A DNA stretch of 64,000 nucleotides from UBA4124 sp964577515 (GTDB taxonomy: Bacteria > Patescibacteriota > Minisyncoccia > Phycocordibacterales > UBA9973). Numbering within the stretch: position 1 is the first letter of the stretch; every line of letters begins with the position of its first letter. Both the position numbers and the translations under genes were made by a program. This document shows, piece after piece, positions 7,768-15,245 of the stretch. Location of the stretch: NCBI GenBank assembly GCA_964577515.1, contig CAZNZN010000002.1:30584-94583 (forward strand). Direction: 5' to 3'. A model generated the notes under the pieces. It saw nothing but the letters and a program-made list of their open reading frames with translations, did not search any database and had not been told where the DNA came from.

Positions 7768-7809
7768 ATGCTCTCATAGTACTGCAAAGTGCTATACTGA
7801 TGCAACAAT

Positions 7810-8670
7810 ATGGATGCGTTCCCCATCGAACCTATCGATCCGGTTGCTGCATTTCCTTCACTTGCTGAACTCCCCCAATCCCCCAAAAAACTCTTCATCA
7901 GAGGTACTTTGGCATCATGTAAAAACAAAAAATACATCGCTATTGTCGGATCACGCGCATATACCGGCTATGGAGCGCTCGTCTGCAAAACGCTTATAGA
8001 AGGCCTCCGTGGATACCCGGTGGTTATTGTCTCAGGACTTGCACTTGGTATTGACGCCATTGCGCACCAGACAGCACTTGATTGCGGTATTACCACTATT
8101 GGATTCCCAGGATCAGGACTCTCCACTAGCGTTCTCTACCCTGCATGTCACAAAGAGCTTGCGAGAACAATCCTAGAACGAGGAGGGGCACTTATCAGTG
8201 AGTACGATAGTATGGCACGCGCAGCCTATTGGACGTTTCCACAACGCAACAGACTTGTTGCAGGAGTGGCAGATATGGTTATTGTCATTGAGGCAAAAGA
8301 AAAATCAGGAGCACTTATTACCGCTCGACTTGGCACTGAATACAATAAGATAGTGGGGGCAGTACCAGGATCAATATTTTCTGAACCATCAAAAGGGACC
8401 AACTGGCTCCTCACACTTGGCGCAGTACCTATACGTGGGCCTGAAGATGTTATACGAGAACTCGGACTCGCAGCAAAAGACCCACTTGTTTCTGACGTCA
8501 TAGTAAATGACACTGAAGCAAAAGTTCTCGCATTCTTAGACGAACCAAAAACACGTGAAGCAGTCATACAAGCGCTACAGCTCTCCCCGACAGAAGCAGC
8601 CGTTGTCTTCTCAACACTCGAAATAAAGGGTTTAGTAACGGAAGTATTTGGTTTGCTCCAAAAACATTGA
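7810..8670 (+). CDS. dprA: DNA processing protein DprA (Smf)
   Basis: 286 residues. The Rossmann-like DprA core is clear: IAIVGSRAYTGYG (about 40-53), VSGLALGIDAIAHQTAL, PGSGLSTSVLYPACH, ISEY and FPQRNRLVAGVADMVIVIEAKEKSGALITA. The C-terminal DprA winged helix follows (EPKTREAVIQALQLSPTEAAVVFSTLEIKGLV). The N-terminal SAM-like domain of larger DprA proteins is almost absent. DprA loads RecA on incoming single-stranded DNA during natural transformation, which in these bacteria is linked to nucleotide or DNA uptake. A TATACT at 7793-7798 lies 11 bases before the ATG. A perfect promoter for the next unit overlaps its stop codon. Confidence 0.95.
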   Translation: MDAFPIEPIDPVAAFPSLAELPQSPKKLFIRGTLASCKNKKYIAIVGSRAYTGYGALVCKTLIEGLRGYPVVIVSGLALGIDAIAHQTALDCGITTIGFPGSGLSTSVLYPACHKELARTILERGGALISEYDSMARAAYWTFPQRNRLVAGVADMVIVIEAKEKSGALITARLGTEYNKIVGAVPGSIFSEPSKGTNWLLTLGAVPIRGPEDVIRELGLAAKDPLVSDVIVNDTEAKVLAFLDEPKTREAVIQALQLSPTEAAVVFSTLEIKGLVTEVFGLLQKH

Positions 8671-8694
8671 CATAGGATATCTTTGTTTTATAAT
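8667..8694 (+). promoter_or_regulatory. Consensus sigma-70 promoter of an orphan short transcript
   Basis: TTGACA (8667-8672), 16-base spacer, TATAAT (8689-8694); both hexamers are perfect. The -35 overlaps the dprA stop codon. Transcription would start near 8701. Confidence 0.85.
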
Positions 8695-8700
8695 GAAGCA

Positions 8701-8868
8701 AAACTTTCTCTATGTCACTAAGAAAAAAGAGGTTCGTCTACCTCTCTAAAAAGGTGTGCCCGAAACCATCGTTCTTAAATGAATTTCGCCGGAAAGTACT
8801 CCGGCAAATGTTCCTCATGCGCTAACCATGCGCATGAAAGCCCCCGCTCCGTGCGGGGGTTCCTTATT
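8701..8868 (+). ncRNA. Candidate small structured RNA or mini-mRNA
   Basis: The region from the predicted start of transcription to the terminator is about 168 bases and contains four hairpins: AGAGG/CCTCT (8728-8732/8741-8745), GCCGGA/TCCGGC (8788-8793/8800-8805), TCATGCGC/GCGCATGA (8815-8822/8830-8837), and the terminator stem at 8841-8859. Perfect inverted repeats next to each other with a consensus promoter suggest a functional RNA. It matches no RNA family that I recognise (not SRP, RNase P, 6S or tmRNA). A 37-codon frame inside it offers an alternative reading. Confidence 0.5.
8712..8825 (+). CDS. Possible 37-residue basic peptide
   Basis: An ATG about 11 bases after the predicted transcription start opens a frame of 37 codons ending in TAA. 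The product begins MSLRKKRFVYLSKK and contains 12 Lys/Arg residues, one Cys and no acidic residue except one Glu. There is no ribosome binding site, but such sites are generally rare in this window. The last third overlaps two hairpins, which argues that the base order may be constrained by RNA structure and not by protein. I do not recognise the peptide; treat it as an alternative to the small-RNA reading. Confidence 0.3.
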   Translation: MSLRKKRFVYLSKKVCPKPSFLNEFRRKVLRQMFLMR

Positions 8869-8869
8869 T
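8841..8869 (+). terminator. Intrinsic terminator upstream of topA
   Basis: CCCCCGC (8841-8847), loop TCCGT, GCGGGGG (8853-8859), then TTCCTTATTT. The stem is GC-rich and the U tract is interrupted. Confidence 0.75.
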
Positions 8870-8906
8870 GCCATTTTTTTATTGACGTGGTACTACTGCA
8901 TACCAT

Positions 8907-11117
8907 ATGAGCAAACTTCTCATTGTAGAGTCCCCTTCAAAAGCAAAGACTATCGAAAAATATCTCGATGGTGTCTATACAGTACGTGCATCAGTTGGGC
9001 ATATTCGTGATTTACCAAAATCAAACAAAAAAGCTATCGATATTGAAGGAGGGTTTATTCCTCACTATGAGATAAGTAAGGGGAAAGAGAAAGTTGTGCA
9101 TGAGCTCCAATCTCTCGCAGAAAAAGCAAGTGAAATCATCTTGGCAACAGACCCGGACCGTGAAGGAGAGGCTATTTCTTGGCATATTGAAGAAATCCTA
9201 AAGCAAAATAAAAAAGTCAAAGCCCCTATTGAACGTGTCGCATTTAACGAAATCACAAAAGAAGCTATTGTCGAAGCACTCAAACATCCCCGGCCTATTG
9301 ATACAAACCTTCGTAAGGCACAAGAAGCGCGACGAGTGCTTGATCGCCTCGTGGGATATGACCTCTCAGGTATTATTTGGCAAAAAGTGCGCTACGGGCT
9401 TTCCGCTGGACGCGTACAGTCTCCTGCGTTACGTATTCTCGTTGAAAGAGAACGCGAAATAAAAGCATTTATCCCTGAAACATTTTGGACATTGAGTGCG
9501 ACCTGCACGACGAAAAACAAAGTCTCTATCACACTACACTGCACTGAAGAGCCTCGTGAAAAGAAAGAAGTGGATCGTATTGTTGATGTCGCTCGAAGTA
9601 CCCCGTGGTACGTAAAAGAAGTAAAAGCAACAGAACAAAAACGGTCACCCCGAGCACCATTTACTACCTCTACGCTACAACAAGCAGCAAGTACTCGTTT
9701 TGGGTTTTCTCCTGCCCGAACGATGCAAGTGGCACAAAAGCTCTATGAGGCCGGACATATTTCATATATGCGTACCGACTCTACTACTCTTTCGAAACAA
9801 GCACTCACAGCTATCGCCCAACTCGTAGAGAAAAAATACGGCAAAGACTACGTTGAAGTACGCACCTATAAAACAAAGTCAAAAAACGCACAGGAAGCCC
9901 ATGAAGCTATTCGTCCTACACATGTTGAGAAACTCTCTGCAGGAACAACTGACGAACAGAAAAAACTATACTCTCTCATTTGGGAACGAACAGTTAGTTC
10001 ACAAATGATAGACGCAAAACTTTTGAAAACGCGAATTCTTGCTACAACTTCTGGTGATACTATCCCCGACTTTTCCGTCACTGGATCACAAGTATTAAGT
10101 CCGGGATGGCTTGTTGCTGACCCGGGAGCGCGCGGTGAAGACGTAGAGCTACCAGAACTCACTGAAAAAGATCTTCTCACTCTTGTAGAAATCACTGATA
10201 CTGAAAAACAAACAGAATCACCAAATCGCTACTCTGAAGCAGGGCTTGTGAAAGAGCTCGAAGCTCGTGGAATAGGACGACCATCGACCTATGCTGCTAT
10301 CATCAGCACCCTAGAAACACGTGGCTATATAGAAAAAATAAATCGCTCCCTCAAGCCAACAGATACCGGAGAAGTAGTATCGACATTCTTGGAACAAAAT
10401 TTTATGCAGTACATTTCTGATACATTTACCGCTGAAATGGAGAATGAACTCGACGATATCGCAAACGGTGATCGAGAGTATGAGAAGACGTTGCGCGCTT
10501 TCTATACCCCTTTTAAAAAGGAAGTAAAAGCAAAAGAAAAACTCGATAAAGCAACAACACTCGAAGCAGCCGACGAAAAATTCACCTGTCCAAAATGTGG
10601 GAAAAGTATGGTAGTCAAACTTGGTCGCGGAGGAAAGTTTCTTTCATGTAGCACTTACCCAGAATGTGACGGGGCGCTCACAATCGACGGGCTGGAGATC
10701 AAAGGAGACGAACCTATCGGTGTCGACCCAGAAACAGGGCTTTCTATCTATACAAAAGTGGGACGATTTGGACCATATGTGCAACTTGGGGAAATGCCTG
10801 AAAAAGGAACTCGAGCAAAAAAGGGAGAGAAAAAACAAAAACCAAAGATGGCATCAATTCCAAAAACAGTTGACCCAAGTACGGTGACCTTAGCAATGGC
10901 ACTACAGTACCTATCACTTCCGCGAACACTAGGCATTCATCCTGATACTGAAAAAGAAGTTACTGCAAACAACGGTCGCTTTGGACCATATGTTGCTCAC
11001 GACGGGAACTTTCGATCAATCAAAGCACCCCTTGATGTGTACACTATCACGCTTTCAGAGGCTTTAGATCTTCTCGCACAAGAAAAGAAACCCCGAGGGT
11101 TTCAAAAGAAAAAATAG
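8907..11117 (+). CDS. topA: DNA topoisomerase I (type IA)
   Basis: 736 residues. Relaxes negative supercoils by a Tyr-DNA intermediate. The Toprim domain has LLIVESPSKAKTIEKYL at the start and the metal triad ATDPDREGEAISWHI (about 70-84). The active-site tyrosine lies in ISYMRTDST (about residue 290). The C-terminus has one complete four-cysteine zinc ribbon (CPKCGKSM ... CSTYPEC, about 560-590) followed by two cysteine-free topo C-terminal repeats (TKVGRFGPYVQLGE and NNGRFGPYVAHDG) and a basic tail. This layout is common in short bacterial TopA. The ATG at 8907 fits the normal MSKLLIVES start. The lysine codons at the end double as the T tract of a terminator on the opposite strand. Confidence 0.97.
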   Translation: MSKLLIVESPSKAKTIEKYLDGVYTVRASVGHIRDLPKSNKKAIDIEGGFIPHYEISKGKEKVVHELQSLAEKASEIILATDPDREGEAISWHIEEILKQNKKVKAPIERVAFNEITKEAIVEALKHPRPIDTNLRKAQEARRVLDRLVGYDLSGIIWQKVRYGLSAGRVQSPALRILVEREREIKAFIPETFWTLSATCTTKNKVSITLHCTEEPREKKEVDRIVDVARSTPWYVKEVKATEQKRSPRAPFTTSTLQQAASTRFGFSPARTMQVAQKLYEAGHISYMRTDSTTLSKQALTAIAQLVEKKYGKDYVEVRTYKTKSKNAQEAHEAIRPTHVEKLSAGTTDEQKKLYSLIWERTVSSQMIDAKLLKTRILATTSGDTIPDFSVTGSQVLSPGWLVADPGARGEDVELPELTEKDLLTLVEITDTEKQTESPNRYSEAGLVKELEARGIGRPSTYAAIISTLETRGYIEKINRSLKPTDTGEVVSTFLEQNFMQYISDTFTAEMENELDDIANGDREYEKTLRAFYTPFKKEVKAKEKLDKATTLEAADEKFTCPKCGKSMVVKLGRGGKFLSCSTYPECDGALTIDGLEIKGDEPIGVDPETGLSIYTKVGRFGPYVQLGEMPEKGTRAKKGEKKQKPKMASIPKTVDPSTVTLAMALQYLSLPRTLGIHPDTEKEVTANNGRFGPYVAHDGNFRSIKAPLDVYTITLSEALDLLAQEKKPRGFQKKK

Positions 11118-11145
11118 CGAACCCCGCTGTAAACACAGCGGGGTT
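11109..11145 (-). terminator. Intrinsic terminator of the small RNA
   Basis: AACCCCGCTG/CAGCGGGGTT with a six-base loop. The T tract exists only on the minus-strand side (11114-11109), five bases after the stem; on the plus strand the stem is followed by GTAGTACTT, so it is not a good topA terminator. Confidence 0.8.
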
Positions 11146-11208
11146 GTAGTACTTGAAGCAGAACAATGGCTTAGTCCTACTTCATTTGCGGTACTACCCA
11201 TTAAATTC
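11109..11208 (-). ncRNA. Candidate small structured RNA antisense-adjacent to the topA 3' end
   Basis: A perfect minus-strand promoter (11215-11243) predicts a start near 11208. The RNA then folds compactly: P1 pairs 11191-11197 with 11146-11152 (7 of 7), P2 pairs 11174-11184 with 11154-11164 (11 pairs, two of them G-U) with a nine-base loop, and a terminator stem 11136-11145/11120-11129 follows, with six U from 11114 to 11109. Almost every base is in a helix. The two G-U pairs in P2 make the helix direction-dependent and favour RNA over a DNA palindrome. The U tract overlaps the last codons of topA. I do not recognise the family. Confidence 0.65.
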
Positions 11209-11214
11209 AATTAT

Positions 11215-11243
11215 ATTATATATCTTTTAGATGCTATTGTCAA
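11215..11243 (-). promoter_or_regulatory. Consensus promoter of the small RNA, with a palindrome over the -35
   Basis: On the minus strand TTGACA (11243-11238), 17-base spacer, TATAAT (11220-11215); both hexamers are perfect. A perfect inverted repeat ATGCTATT-GTC-AATAGCAT (11231-11249) lies across the -35 and could be an operator. Confidence 0.85.
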
Positions 11244-11251
11244 TAGCATAA

Positions 11252-11276
11252 GCCCCTCCCAGAAAGGAGGGGCGTT
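11252..11276 (+). terminator. GC-rich hairpin upstream of rsh
   Basis: GCCCCTCC (11252-11259), loop CAGAAA, GGAGGGGC (11266-11273), followed only by GTTTCG. A weak terminator or an insulator between topA and rsh. Confidence 0.5.
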
Positions 11277-11369
11277 TCGCACAAGTCTAAGGACATCTTC
11301 TTAATCAACCGGCAAGGAAGTGCTTGTGCAAATACTATATACATAAGTGCTTTTTTCTAAAAAACATTG

Positions 11370-11375
11370 TATAAC
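11370..11375 (+). promoter_or_regulatory. -10 element immediately before rsh
   Basis: TATAAC ends 3 bases before the first ATG (11379) and 6 bases before a second in-frame ATG (11382). The predicted start of transcription coincides with the start codon, so the mRNA is probably leaderless. No good -35 is visible. Confidence 0.5.
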
Positions 11376-11378
11376 ACT

Positions 11379-12833
11379 ATGATGGAAAGTAAAGTTATCT
11401 CTTTGCAGGACATACTCAGTGCAGCAGAAAAGGCTTATTCTCCCGAAGAAGCATCCTTGATCAGTGCGGCATACACTTTTGCAGCGGAAGCACACAAAGC
11501 ACAAGTAAGAAACAGCGGCGAACCATACTTCAACCATGTGGCCTCTGTAGCAAAAAACTGCGCCTGGCTCGGCGCTGACGCAACAACAGTGGTAGGGGCG
11601 CTACTCCACGATACCCTTGAAGATACACCCACCACCGAAGCTATGCTTCGGGAACATTTTTCAGATGAAGTAGTCTTTCTTGTAAACGGTGTAACAAAAC
11701 TAGGGAAACTCAAATACCAGGGCGTCGAACGTCACGTAGAAAGTATGCGGAAGTTTTTTATTGCACTAGCAGAAGACGTACGCGTGCTAATCATTAAACT
11801 TGCAGACAGGTTGCACAACGTACAAACTCTCGAACATGTACGAGCTGACAAACAAAAAAGAATCGCTATAGAAACTATCGAAGTATACGCTCCGCTGGCA
11901 GGACGTCTTGGTATGGGGAAGCTCAAAGGGCTTCTTGAAGATTATGCTTTCCCTTTTGCATACCCTGAAGCATATACAGAAACGAAAAAGATTCTAGAAG
12001 AACTCATTCCTGAAGCAACAAATGTCGTGACTATCGTGCAAAAAGAAGTCGAGGACATACTGCAATCATTTTCTATCACAGCATCTATCGAAGCCCGAGC
12101 AAAACACACCTATAGTCTCTATCGTAAGCTTGAAAAATACAACATGGAGACTGAAAAGATTCACGATATCGTCGCACTTCGTATCATTGTCGAAAACGTG
12201 GCGGACTGTTATCAAGTACTTGGGCTTATGCATATGGCATGGAAGCCTGTTCCTGGTCGTATCAAAGACTGGATTGCAGTACCAAAACCAAATGGATATA
12301 AATCACTCCACACAACTGTCGTTACTCCTCATGGTGTCGTAGAAATACAAATACGTACAAAAGAAATGCATGCTGATGCAGAGCTCGGAATTGCCTCTCA
12401 CTTGATTTATAAAACTACTTCTCTTGGTGACTCTTTATCTCAAAAACAACAAACCTCTTGGCTTGAGCAACTGAAAGAACTCTCGACACTCGTACGCAAC
12501 AGCAGTGATATGGATGAACTCAAGCTAGACTTTTTTACACACCGTATTTTTGTTTTTACTCCAAAAGGCGATGTTGTTGACCTCCCTGAACAAGCAAGTG
12601 CAGTGGATTTTGCATACGCGATTCATTCAGATATCGGAAACACTCTAAGTGCTGTGAAGATAAATCGTAAAATGGGGAGTATCGATACCCCACTTAAAAA
12701 CGGAGATATTGTAGAGATTATTACGAGCAAAAACGCACACCCAACAAGTAGATGGCTCGAGTACGCAAAGACAAGCTTCGCCCGAAAGAAAATTCGTATG
12801 TACGTCGAGGAGCACCAACCAAAAGAGCGTTAG
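11379..12833 (+). CDS. rsh: Bifunctional (p)ppGpp synthetase/hydrolase, RelA/SpoT homologue
   Basis: About 484 residues. The hydrolase HD domain is intact: FNHVASVA, ALLHDTLEDT and the LADRLHNVQTL aspartate (about 40-160). The synthetase domain (about 230-350) has RIKDWIAVPKPNGYKSLHTTV and EIQIRT, so both activities look possible. A TGS domain (FVFTPKGDVVDLP ... VDFAYAIHSDIG ... LKNGDIVEIIT) follows, and the protein ends shortly after; the zinc-finger and ACT domains of long RSH enzymes are missing. Sensing of starved ribosomes may therefore differ from RelA. The frame also opens at a TTG (11367) that lies in the -10 region and is rejected. The 3' end overlaps convergent parB by 4 bases. Confidence 0.93.
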   Translation: MMESKVISLQDILSAAEKAYSPEEASLISAAYTFAAEAHKAQVRNSGEPYFNHVASVAKNCAWLGADATTVVGALLHDTLEDTPTTEAMLREHFSDEVVFLVNGVTKLGKLKYQGVERHVESMRKFFIALAEDVRVLIIKLADRLHNVQTLEHVRADKQKRIAIETIEVYAPLAGRLGMGKLKGLLEDYAFPFAYPEAYTETKKILEELIPEATNVVTIVQKEVEDILQSFSITASIEARAKHTYSLYRKLEKYNMETEKIHDIVALRIIVENVADCYQVLGLMHMAWKPVPGRIKDWIAVPKPNGYKSLHTTVVTPHGVVEIQIRTKEMHADAELGIASHLIYKTTSLGDSLSQKQQTSWLEQLKELSTLVRNSSDMDELKLDFFTHRIFVFTPKGDVVDLPEQASAVDFAYAIHSDIGNTLSAVKINRKMGSIDTPLKNGDIVEIITSKNAHPTSRWLEYAKTSFARKKIRMYVEEHQPKER

Positions 12834-13870
12834 AGTGAGAAGTTTTTGATGTTATAGAGATCGTCTACATCTTGTTCCGTTTTTGCTGTCTCATCTTTAT
12901 CTCTATCATCGAGGAGTGCCACCTCCTCTTTTTCTTCTGTAACAGCGTCAACATGATCATCTGTTGGCATAGCAGTAGTAGTTGACTGTGCAGCATCTAC
13001 ACTTGAGATAAATGCTTTATACCCTGCTTCTGGATCACGCACTGTTTCTGTCTTCGCAAGCACATCAATGATGATATCAAGATCGTCGTTTGAGAAATAA
13101 TCAATAGTGATCTTGCCTCCTACTTCTGCTGGTTGTATATGAACTCGAGTACCAAGCTTGTCTTGTAGTTGTCGTTCTATCTGAATGAGTTCTGGTGTTG
13201 GGAGAAGCTCTTTCTTTCGCGCCTTGTCAGTAGCGATACGTCGTGCGATACGCTCTGCTTCGCGCACAGAAATCTTACGAAACATGATCTCCTTCAAGAG
13301 TGTCGCCTGCTCTTCTGGTCGTCCTGTCAGCATCAATAGTGGCCGAGTATGTCCTTCGTTGATTTTCCCGGCTGAAAGCGCGTCGAGTATTTCTTGCGGC
13401 ATCGTCAAAAGACGAAGAGAGTTCGAAACGTATTCTCGACTCTTCCCTACTTTCTGTCCTATCTGCGCGTGGGTAAATTTGAACTCTTCTGCAAGTCGAG
13501 CAAAGGCACGAGCTCGTTCGATAGCGTTGAGATCTTCACGTTGCAAGTTTTCGATGATAGCAATCTCAAGCTTCATCATTGAATCATCACCGATACGGAT
13601 GATCGCTGGAACCTGTGTAAGTCCTGCAAGCTTTGAAGCGCGAAGTCGTCGCTCCCCGGCAATAAGTTCGTACTCTGTCATCAGCCCCCCATCGGGCAAA
13701 TCTTTCTCAACACGTGAGACGACAAGTGGCTGCAATACTCCATACTGCCTTATAGAATCAGAAAGGTCCTTAAGAGCAACTTGATCAAACTCACGGCGTG
13801 GTTGGTACGGATTTGGATGGATTTTATCAACGTCGATAAAGAAAATTGAGTTTGAATACAGGTTTGACAT
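12830..13870 (-). CDS. parB: ParB/Spo0J-family chromosome partition protein
   Basis: 346 residues from the ATG at 13870 (an upstream start at 13891 is less natural). The N-terminal CTP-binding ParB domain shows KIHPNPYQPRREFD, LVVSR and AGERRLRASKLAG (about 15-110). The central HTH that reads parS is FTHAQIGQKVGKSREYVSNSLRLLTMP (about 135-165). An acidic linker and tail (EKEEVALLDDRDKDE) follow. ParB clamps spread from parS and work with ParA in origin segregation. No parA gene is adjacent and no 16-base parS palindrome was seen here. The gene converges on rsh with a 4-base overlap and no terminator. Confidence 0.92.
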   Translation of the reverse strand: MSNLYSNSIFFIDVDKIHPNPYQPRREFDQVALKDLSDSIRQYGVLQPLVVSRVEKDLPDGGLMTEYELIAGERRLRASKLAGLTQVPAIIRIGDDSMMKLEIAIIENLQREDLNAIERARAFARLAEEFKFTHAQIGQKVGKSREYVSNSLRLLTMPQEILDALSAGKINEGHTRPLLMLTGRPEEQATLLKEIMFRKISVREAERIARRIATDKARKKELLPTPELIQIERQLQDKLGTRVHIQPAEVGGKITIDYFSNDDLDIIIDVLAKTETVRDPEAGYKAFISSVDAAQSTTTAMPTDDHVDAVTEEKEEVALLDDRDKDETAKTEQDVDDLYNIKNFSL

Positions 13871-13943
13871 GGTGACAGTGTACCACAACAAAAAGTTCTA
13901 AAAAATTGATTTATGCGTATTTTTGACGTAGGATAATGCTATT

Positions 13944-14026
13944 GCCGGAGTGGCGGAATGGTAGACGCGCTCGACTCAAAATCGAGTACTCGCAAGGGTG
14001 TGGAGGTTCAAGTCCTCTTTCCGGCA
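13944..14026 (+). tRNA. tRNA-Leu (anticodon CAA)
   Basis: An 83-base class II tRNA. The acceptor GCCGGAG pairs with TTTCCGGC-side bases (last pair G-T), the anticodon stem CTCGA/TCGAG holds loop CTCAAAA with anticodon CAA and A36-A37, and an extended variable arm (TACTCGCAAGGGTGT region) plus GGTTCAAGTCC T arm follow. The discriminator is A and CCA is not encoded. A GATAAT at 13932-13937 is a plausible -10, placing the start of transcription at the tRNA 5' end. Confidence 0.95.
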
Positions 14027-14027
14027 C

Positions 14028-14849
14028 ATGAAAAAAGTGATTGTGGTTTGTGGACCAACTGCAACAGGAAAGTCTGACTACGCAGTGGCACTCGCAAAAA
14101 AAGTACATGGAGAGATTATTTCTGCTGATTCGCGTCAGGTGTACAAAGGCATGGATATAGGGAGTGGTAAAATCACCAAAAAAGAAATGCACGGTGTCCC
14201 TCACTATCTTCTTGATGTGGTAGCCCCAACACGAACATTTTCTGTTGCTCAATTTCAAAAAAAAGCAACAAGCGTAATAGAGAACATTTTGAAAAAAGGG
14301 CGAATGCCTATTATTTGTGGAGGAACAGGTTTTTATATTGATAGTGTTGTGTACGGGGTAACTATTCCAAAAGTTTCTGCAAATACAACACTTCGTAAAA
14401 AACTCTCCGCTCAATCCCCTGAGAAAAATTTTCTTCTCCTCAAAAAACTTGATCCTGCACGTGCCCGTACTATAGATCCCCACAACAATGTGCGACTTAT
14501 CCGTGCGATAGAAATAGCTACCGCACTTGGGAGCGTGCCGAAAGTGACAAGAAAAAGACGCTACGATATCGAGTGGCACTATCTCGATTTCCCAGATGAT
14601 GTACTCAAAGACCGTATCCATATACGTCTCATAAAACGTATGAAGCATGGCATGCTTGCGGAGGTAAGGAAACTGCACGATAGTGGCGTCTCGTGGAAAA
14701 AACTAGAATCATTTGGGCTCGAGTATCGTTATCTCGCGCTCTACCTCCAAGGGAAACTTTCAAAAGAAACAATGCTCACGCAGCTCGAACTTGCCATTTG
14801 GCACTTTGCTAAACGTCAGCGTACCTGGTTTAAAAAATACGCAAAATAA
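14028..14849 (+). CDS. miaA: tRNA dimethylallyltransferase
   Basis: 273 residues. Transfers a dimethylallyl group to N6 of A37 in tRNAs that read U-starting codons. Motifs: P-loop GPTATGKSDYA (about 8-18), DSRQVYKGMDIGSGK, PHYLLDV and CGGTGFYIDSVVYG. The C-terminal FAKRQRTWFKKY is the conserved basic RQRTWF element. The start at 14028 is 1 base after the tRNA-Leu(CAA) gene, a substrate class of this enzyme because it has A36 and A37. The frame extends upstream to 13998 through the tRNA, but that start is not credible. No Shine-Dalgarno sequence can exist outside the tRNA, so translation must begin on a processed or leaderless message, or within the tRNA precursor. Confidence 0.95.
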   Translation: MKKVIVVCGPTATGKSDYAVALAKKVHGEIISADSRQVYKGMDIGSGKITKKEMHGVPHYLLDVVAPTRTFSVAQFQKKATSVIENILKKGRMPIICGGTGFYIDSVVYGVTIPKVSANTTLRKKLSAQSPEKNFLLLKKLDPARARTIDPHNNVRLIRAIEIATALGSVPKVTRKRRYDIEWHYLDFPDDVLKDRIHIRLIKRMKHGMLAEVRKLHDSGVSWKKLESFGLEYRYLALYLQGKLSKETMLTQLELAIWHFAKRQRTWFKKYAK

Positions 14850-14908
14850 CTACTGCGGGCACCCAAAGGGCACTCCTTGAAATATAGTCACTACATTCCT
14901 TATTTCTG

Positions 14909-14980
14909 CGGGCCCACCAGGACTCGAACCTGGAACTGCGGTTTTGGAGACCGTCGTTTTACCATTGAAACTATAAGCCC
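14909..14980 (-). tRNA. tRNA-Trp (anticodon CCA)
   Basis: 72 bases on the minus strand. Acceptor GGGCTTA pairs with TGGGCCC (with G-T pairs), the anticodon loop CTCCAAA holds CCA, and the T arm contains GGTTCGAGTCC. The discriminator is G. The first pair of the anticodon stem is an A-C mismatch. It lies downstream of rpmG on the same strand, the ancestral rpmG-trnW order seen in many bacteria. Confidence 0.93.
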
Positions 14981-15008
14981 ATATTGTTTTGTGTGTGTGT
15001 ACTATAAC

Positions 15009-15036
15009 AAAAAAGCGGTCATTCGACCACTTTTTT
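15009..15036. terminator. Bidirectional terminator between rpmG and tRNA-Trp
   Basis: AGCGGTC (15014-15020), loop ATTC, GACCACT (15025-15031), flanked by a run of A on the left and of T on the right. It would terminate rpmG (minus) before tRNA-Trp, and plus-strand read-through after miaA. Confidence 0.8.
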
Positions 15037-15042
15037 GTTATA

Positions 15043-15201
15043 TTATTTCTTTGACTCCTTGAAGGTGATCACCTTGCGAAGCTTCTTACTGTATTTCTTG
15101 AACTCAAGCTTAATACCAGCAAGTTTCTTGCGGTTTTTTTGTGACCAGTAGATTTCACCAGTCTCCTTGTTTACGAGTTTTACGAGATTGTCTTGTGGCA
15201 T
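15043..15201 (-). CDS. rpmG: 50S ribosomal protein bL33
   Basis: 52 residues from the ATG at 15201 (MPQDNLVKLVNKETGE). The pattern YWSQKNRKK ... LEFKKYSKKLRKVITFKESKK matches bL33 (Y-x-T-x-KN-x-R and LELKKY ... KE). It is the cysteine-free form: the two CxxC pairs of zinc-binding bL33 are absent. bL33 sits near the E site of the large subunit. A longer frame starting at 15240 adds an implausible hydrophobic N-terminus. The gene has its own terminator and precedes tRNA-Trp. Confidence 0.85.
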   Translation of the reverse strand: MPQDNLVKLVNKETGEIYWSQKNRKKLAGIKLEFKKYSKKLRKVITFKESKK

Positions 15202-15245
15202 AACGGTCAAAACTATAGCAGAAAAACTATAAAAAAACAAGAGTG

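Noticed and set aside
8779..8910. A 43-codon frame (MNFAGKYSGKCSSC...) whose TGA overlaps the topA ATG as ATGA
   Set aside because: It runs through the GC-rich terminator hairpin at 8841-8859, its second half is an unlikely hydrophobic tail, and the strong promoter unit is explained better by the RNA or the 37-codon frame.
11119..11145. Hairpin after topA as a topA terminator
   Set aside because: On the plus strand it is followed by GTAGTACTT and no T tract; the T tract is on the minus side, so it belongs to the minus-strand RNA.
12830..13891. A replication origin or parS near parB
   Set aside because: No 16-base TGTTTCACGTGAAACA-like palindrome and no DnaA-box cluster was seen, and parA and dnaA are absent.
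13998..14027. N-terminal extension of miaA through the tRNA
   Set aside because: The codons lie in the tRNA-Leu T arm and acceptor; the ATG at 14028 gives a standard MiaA start.
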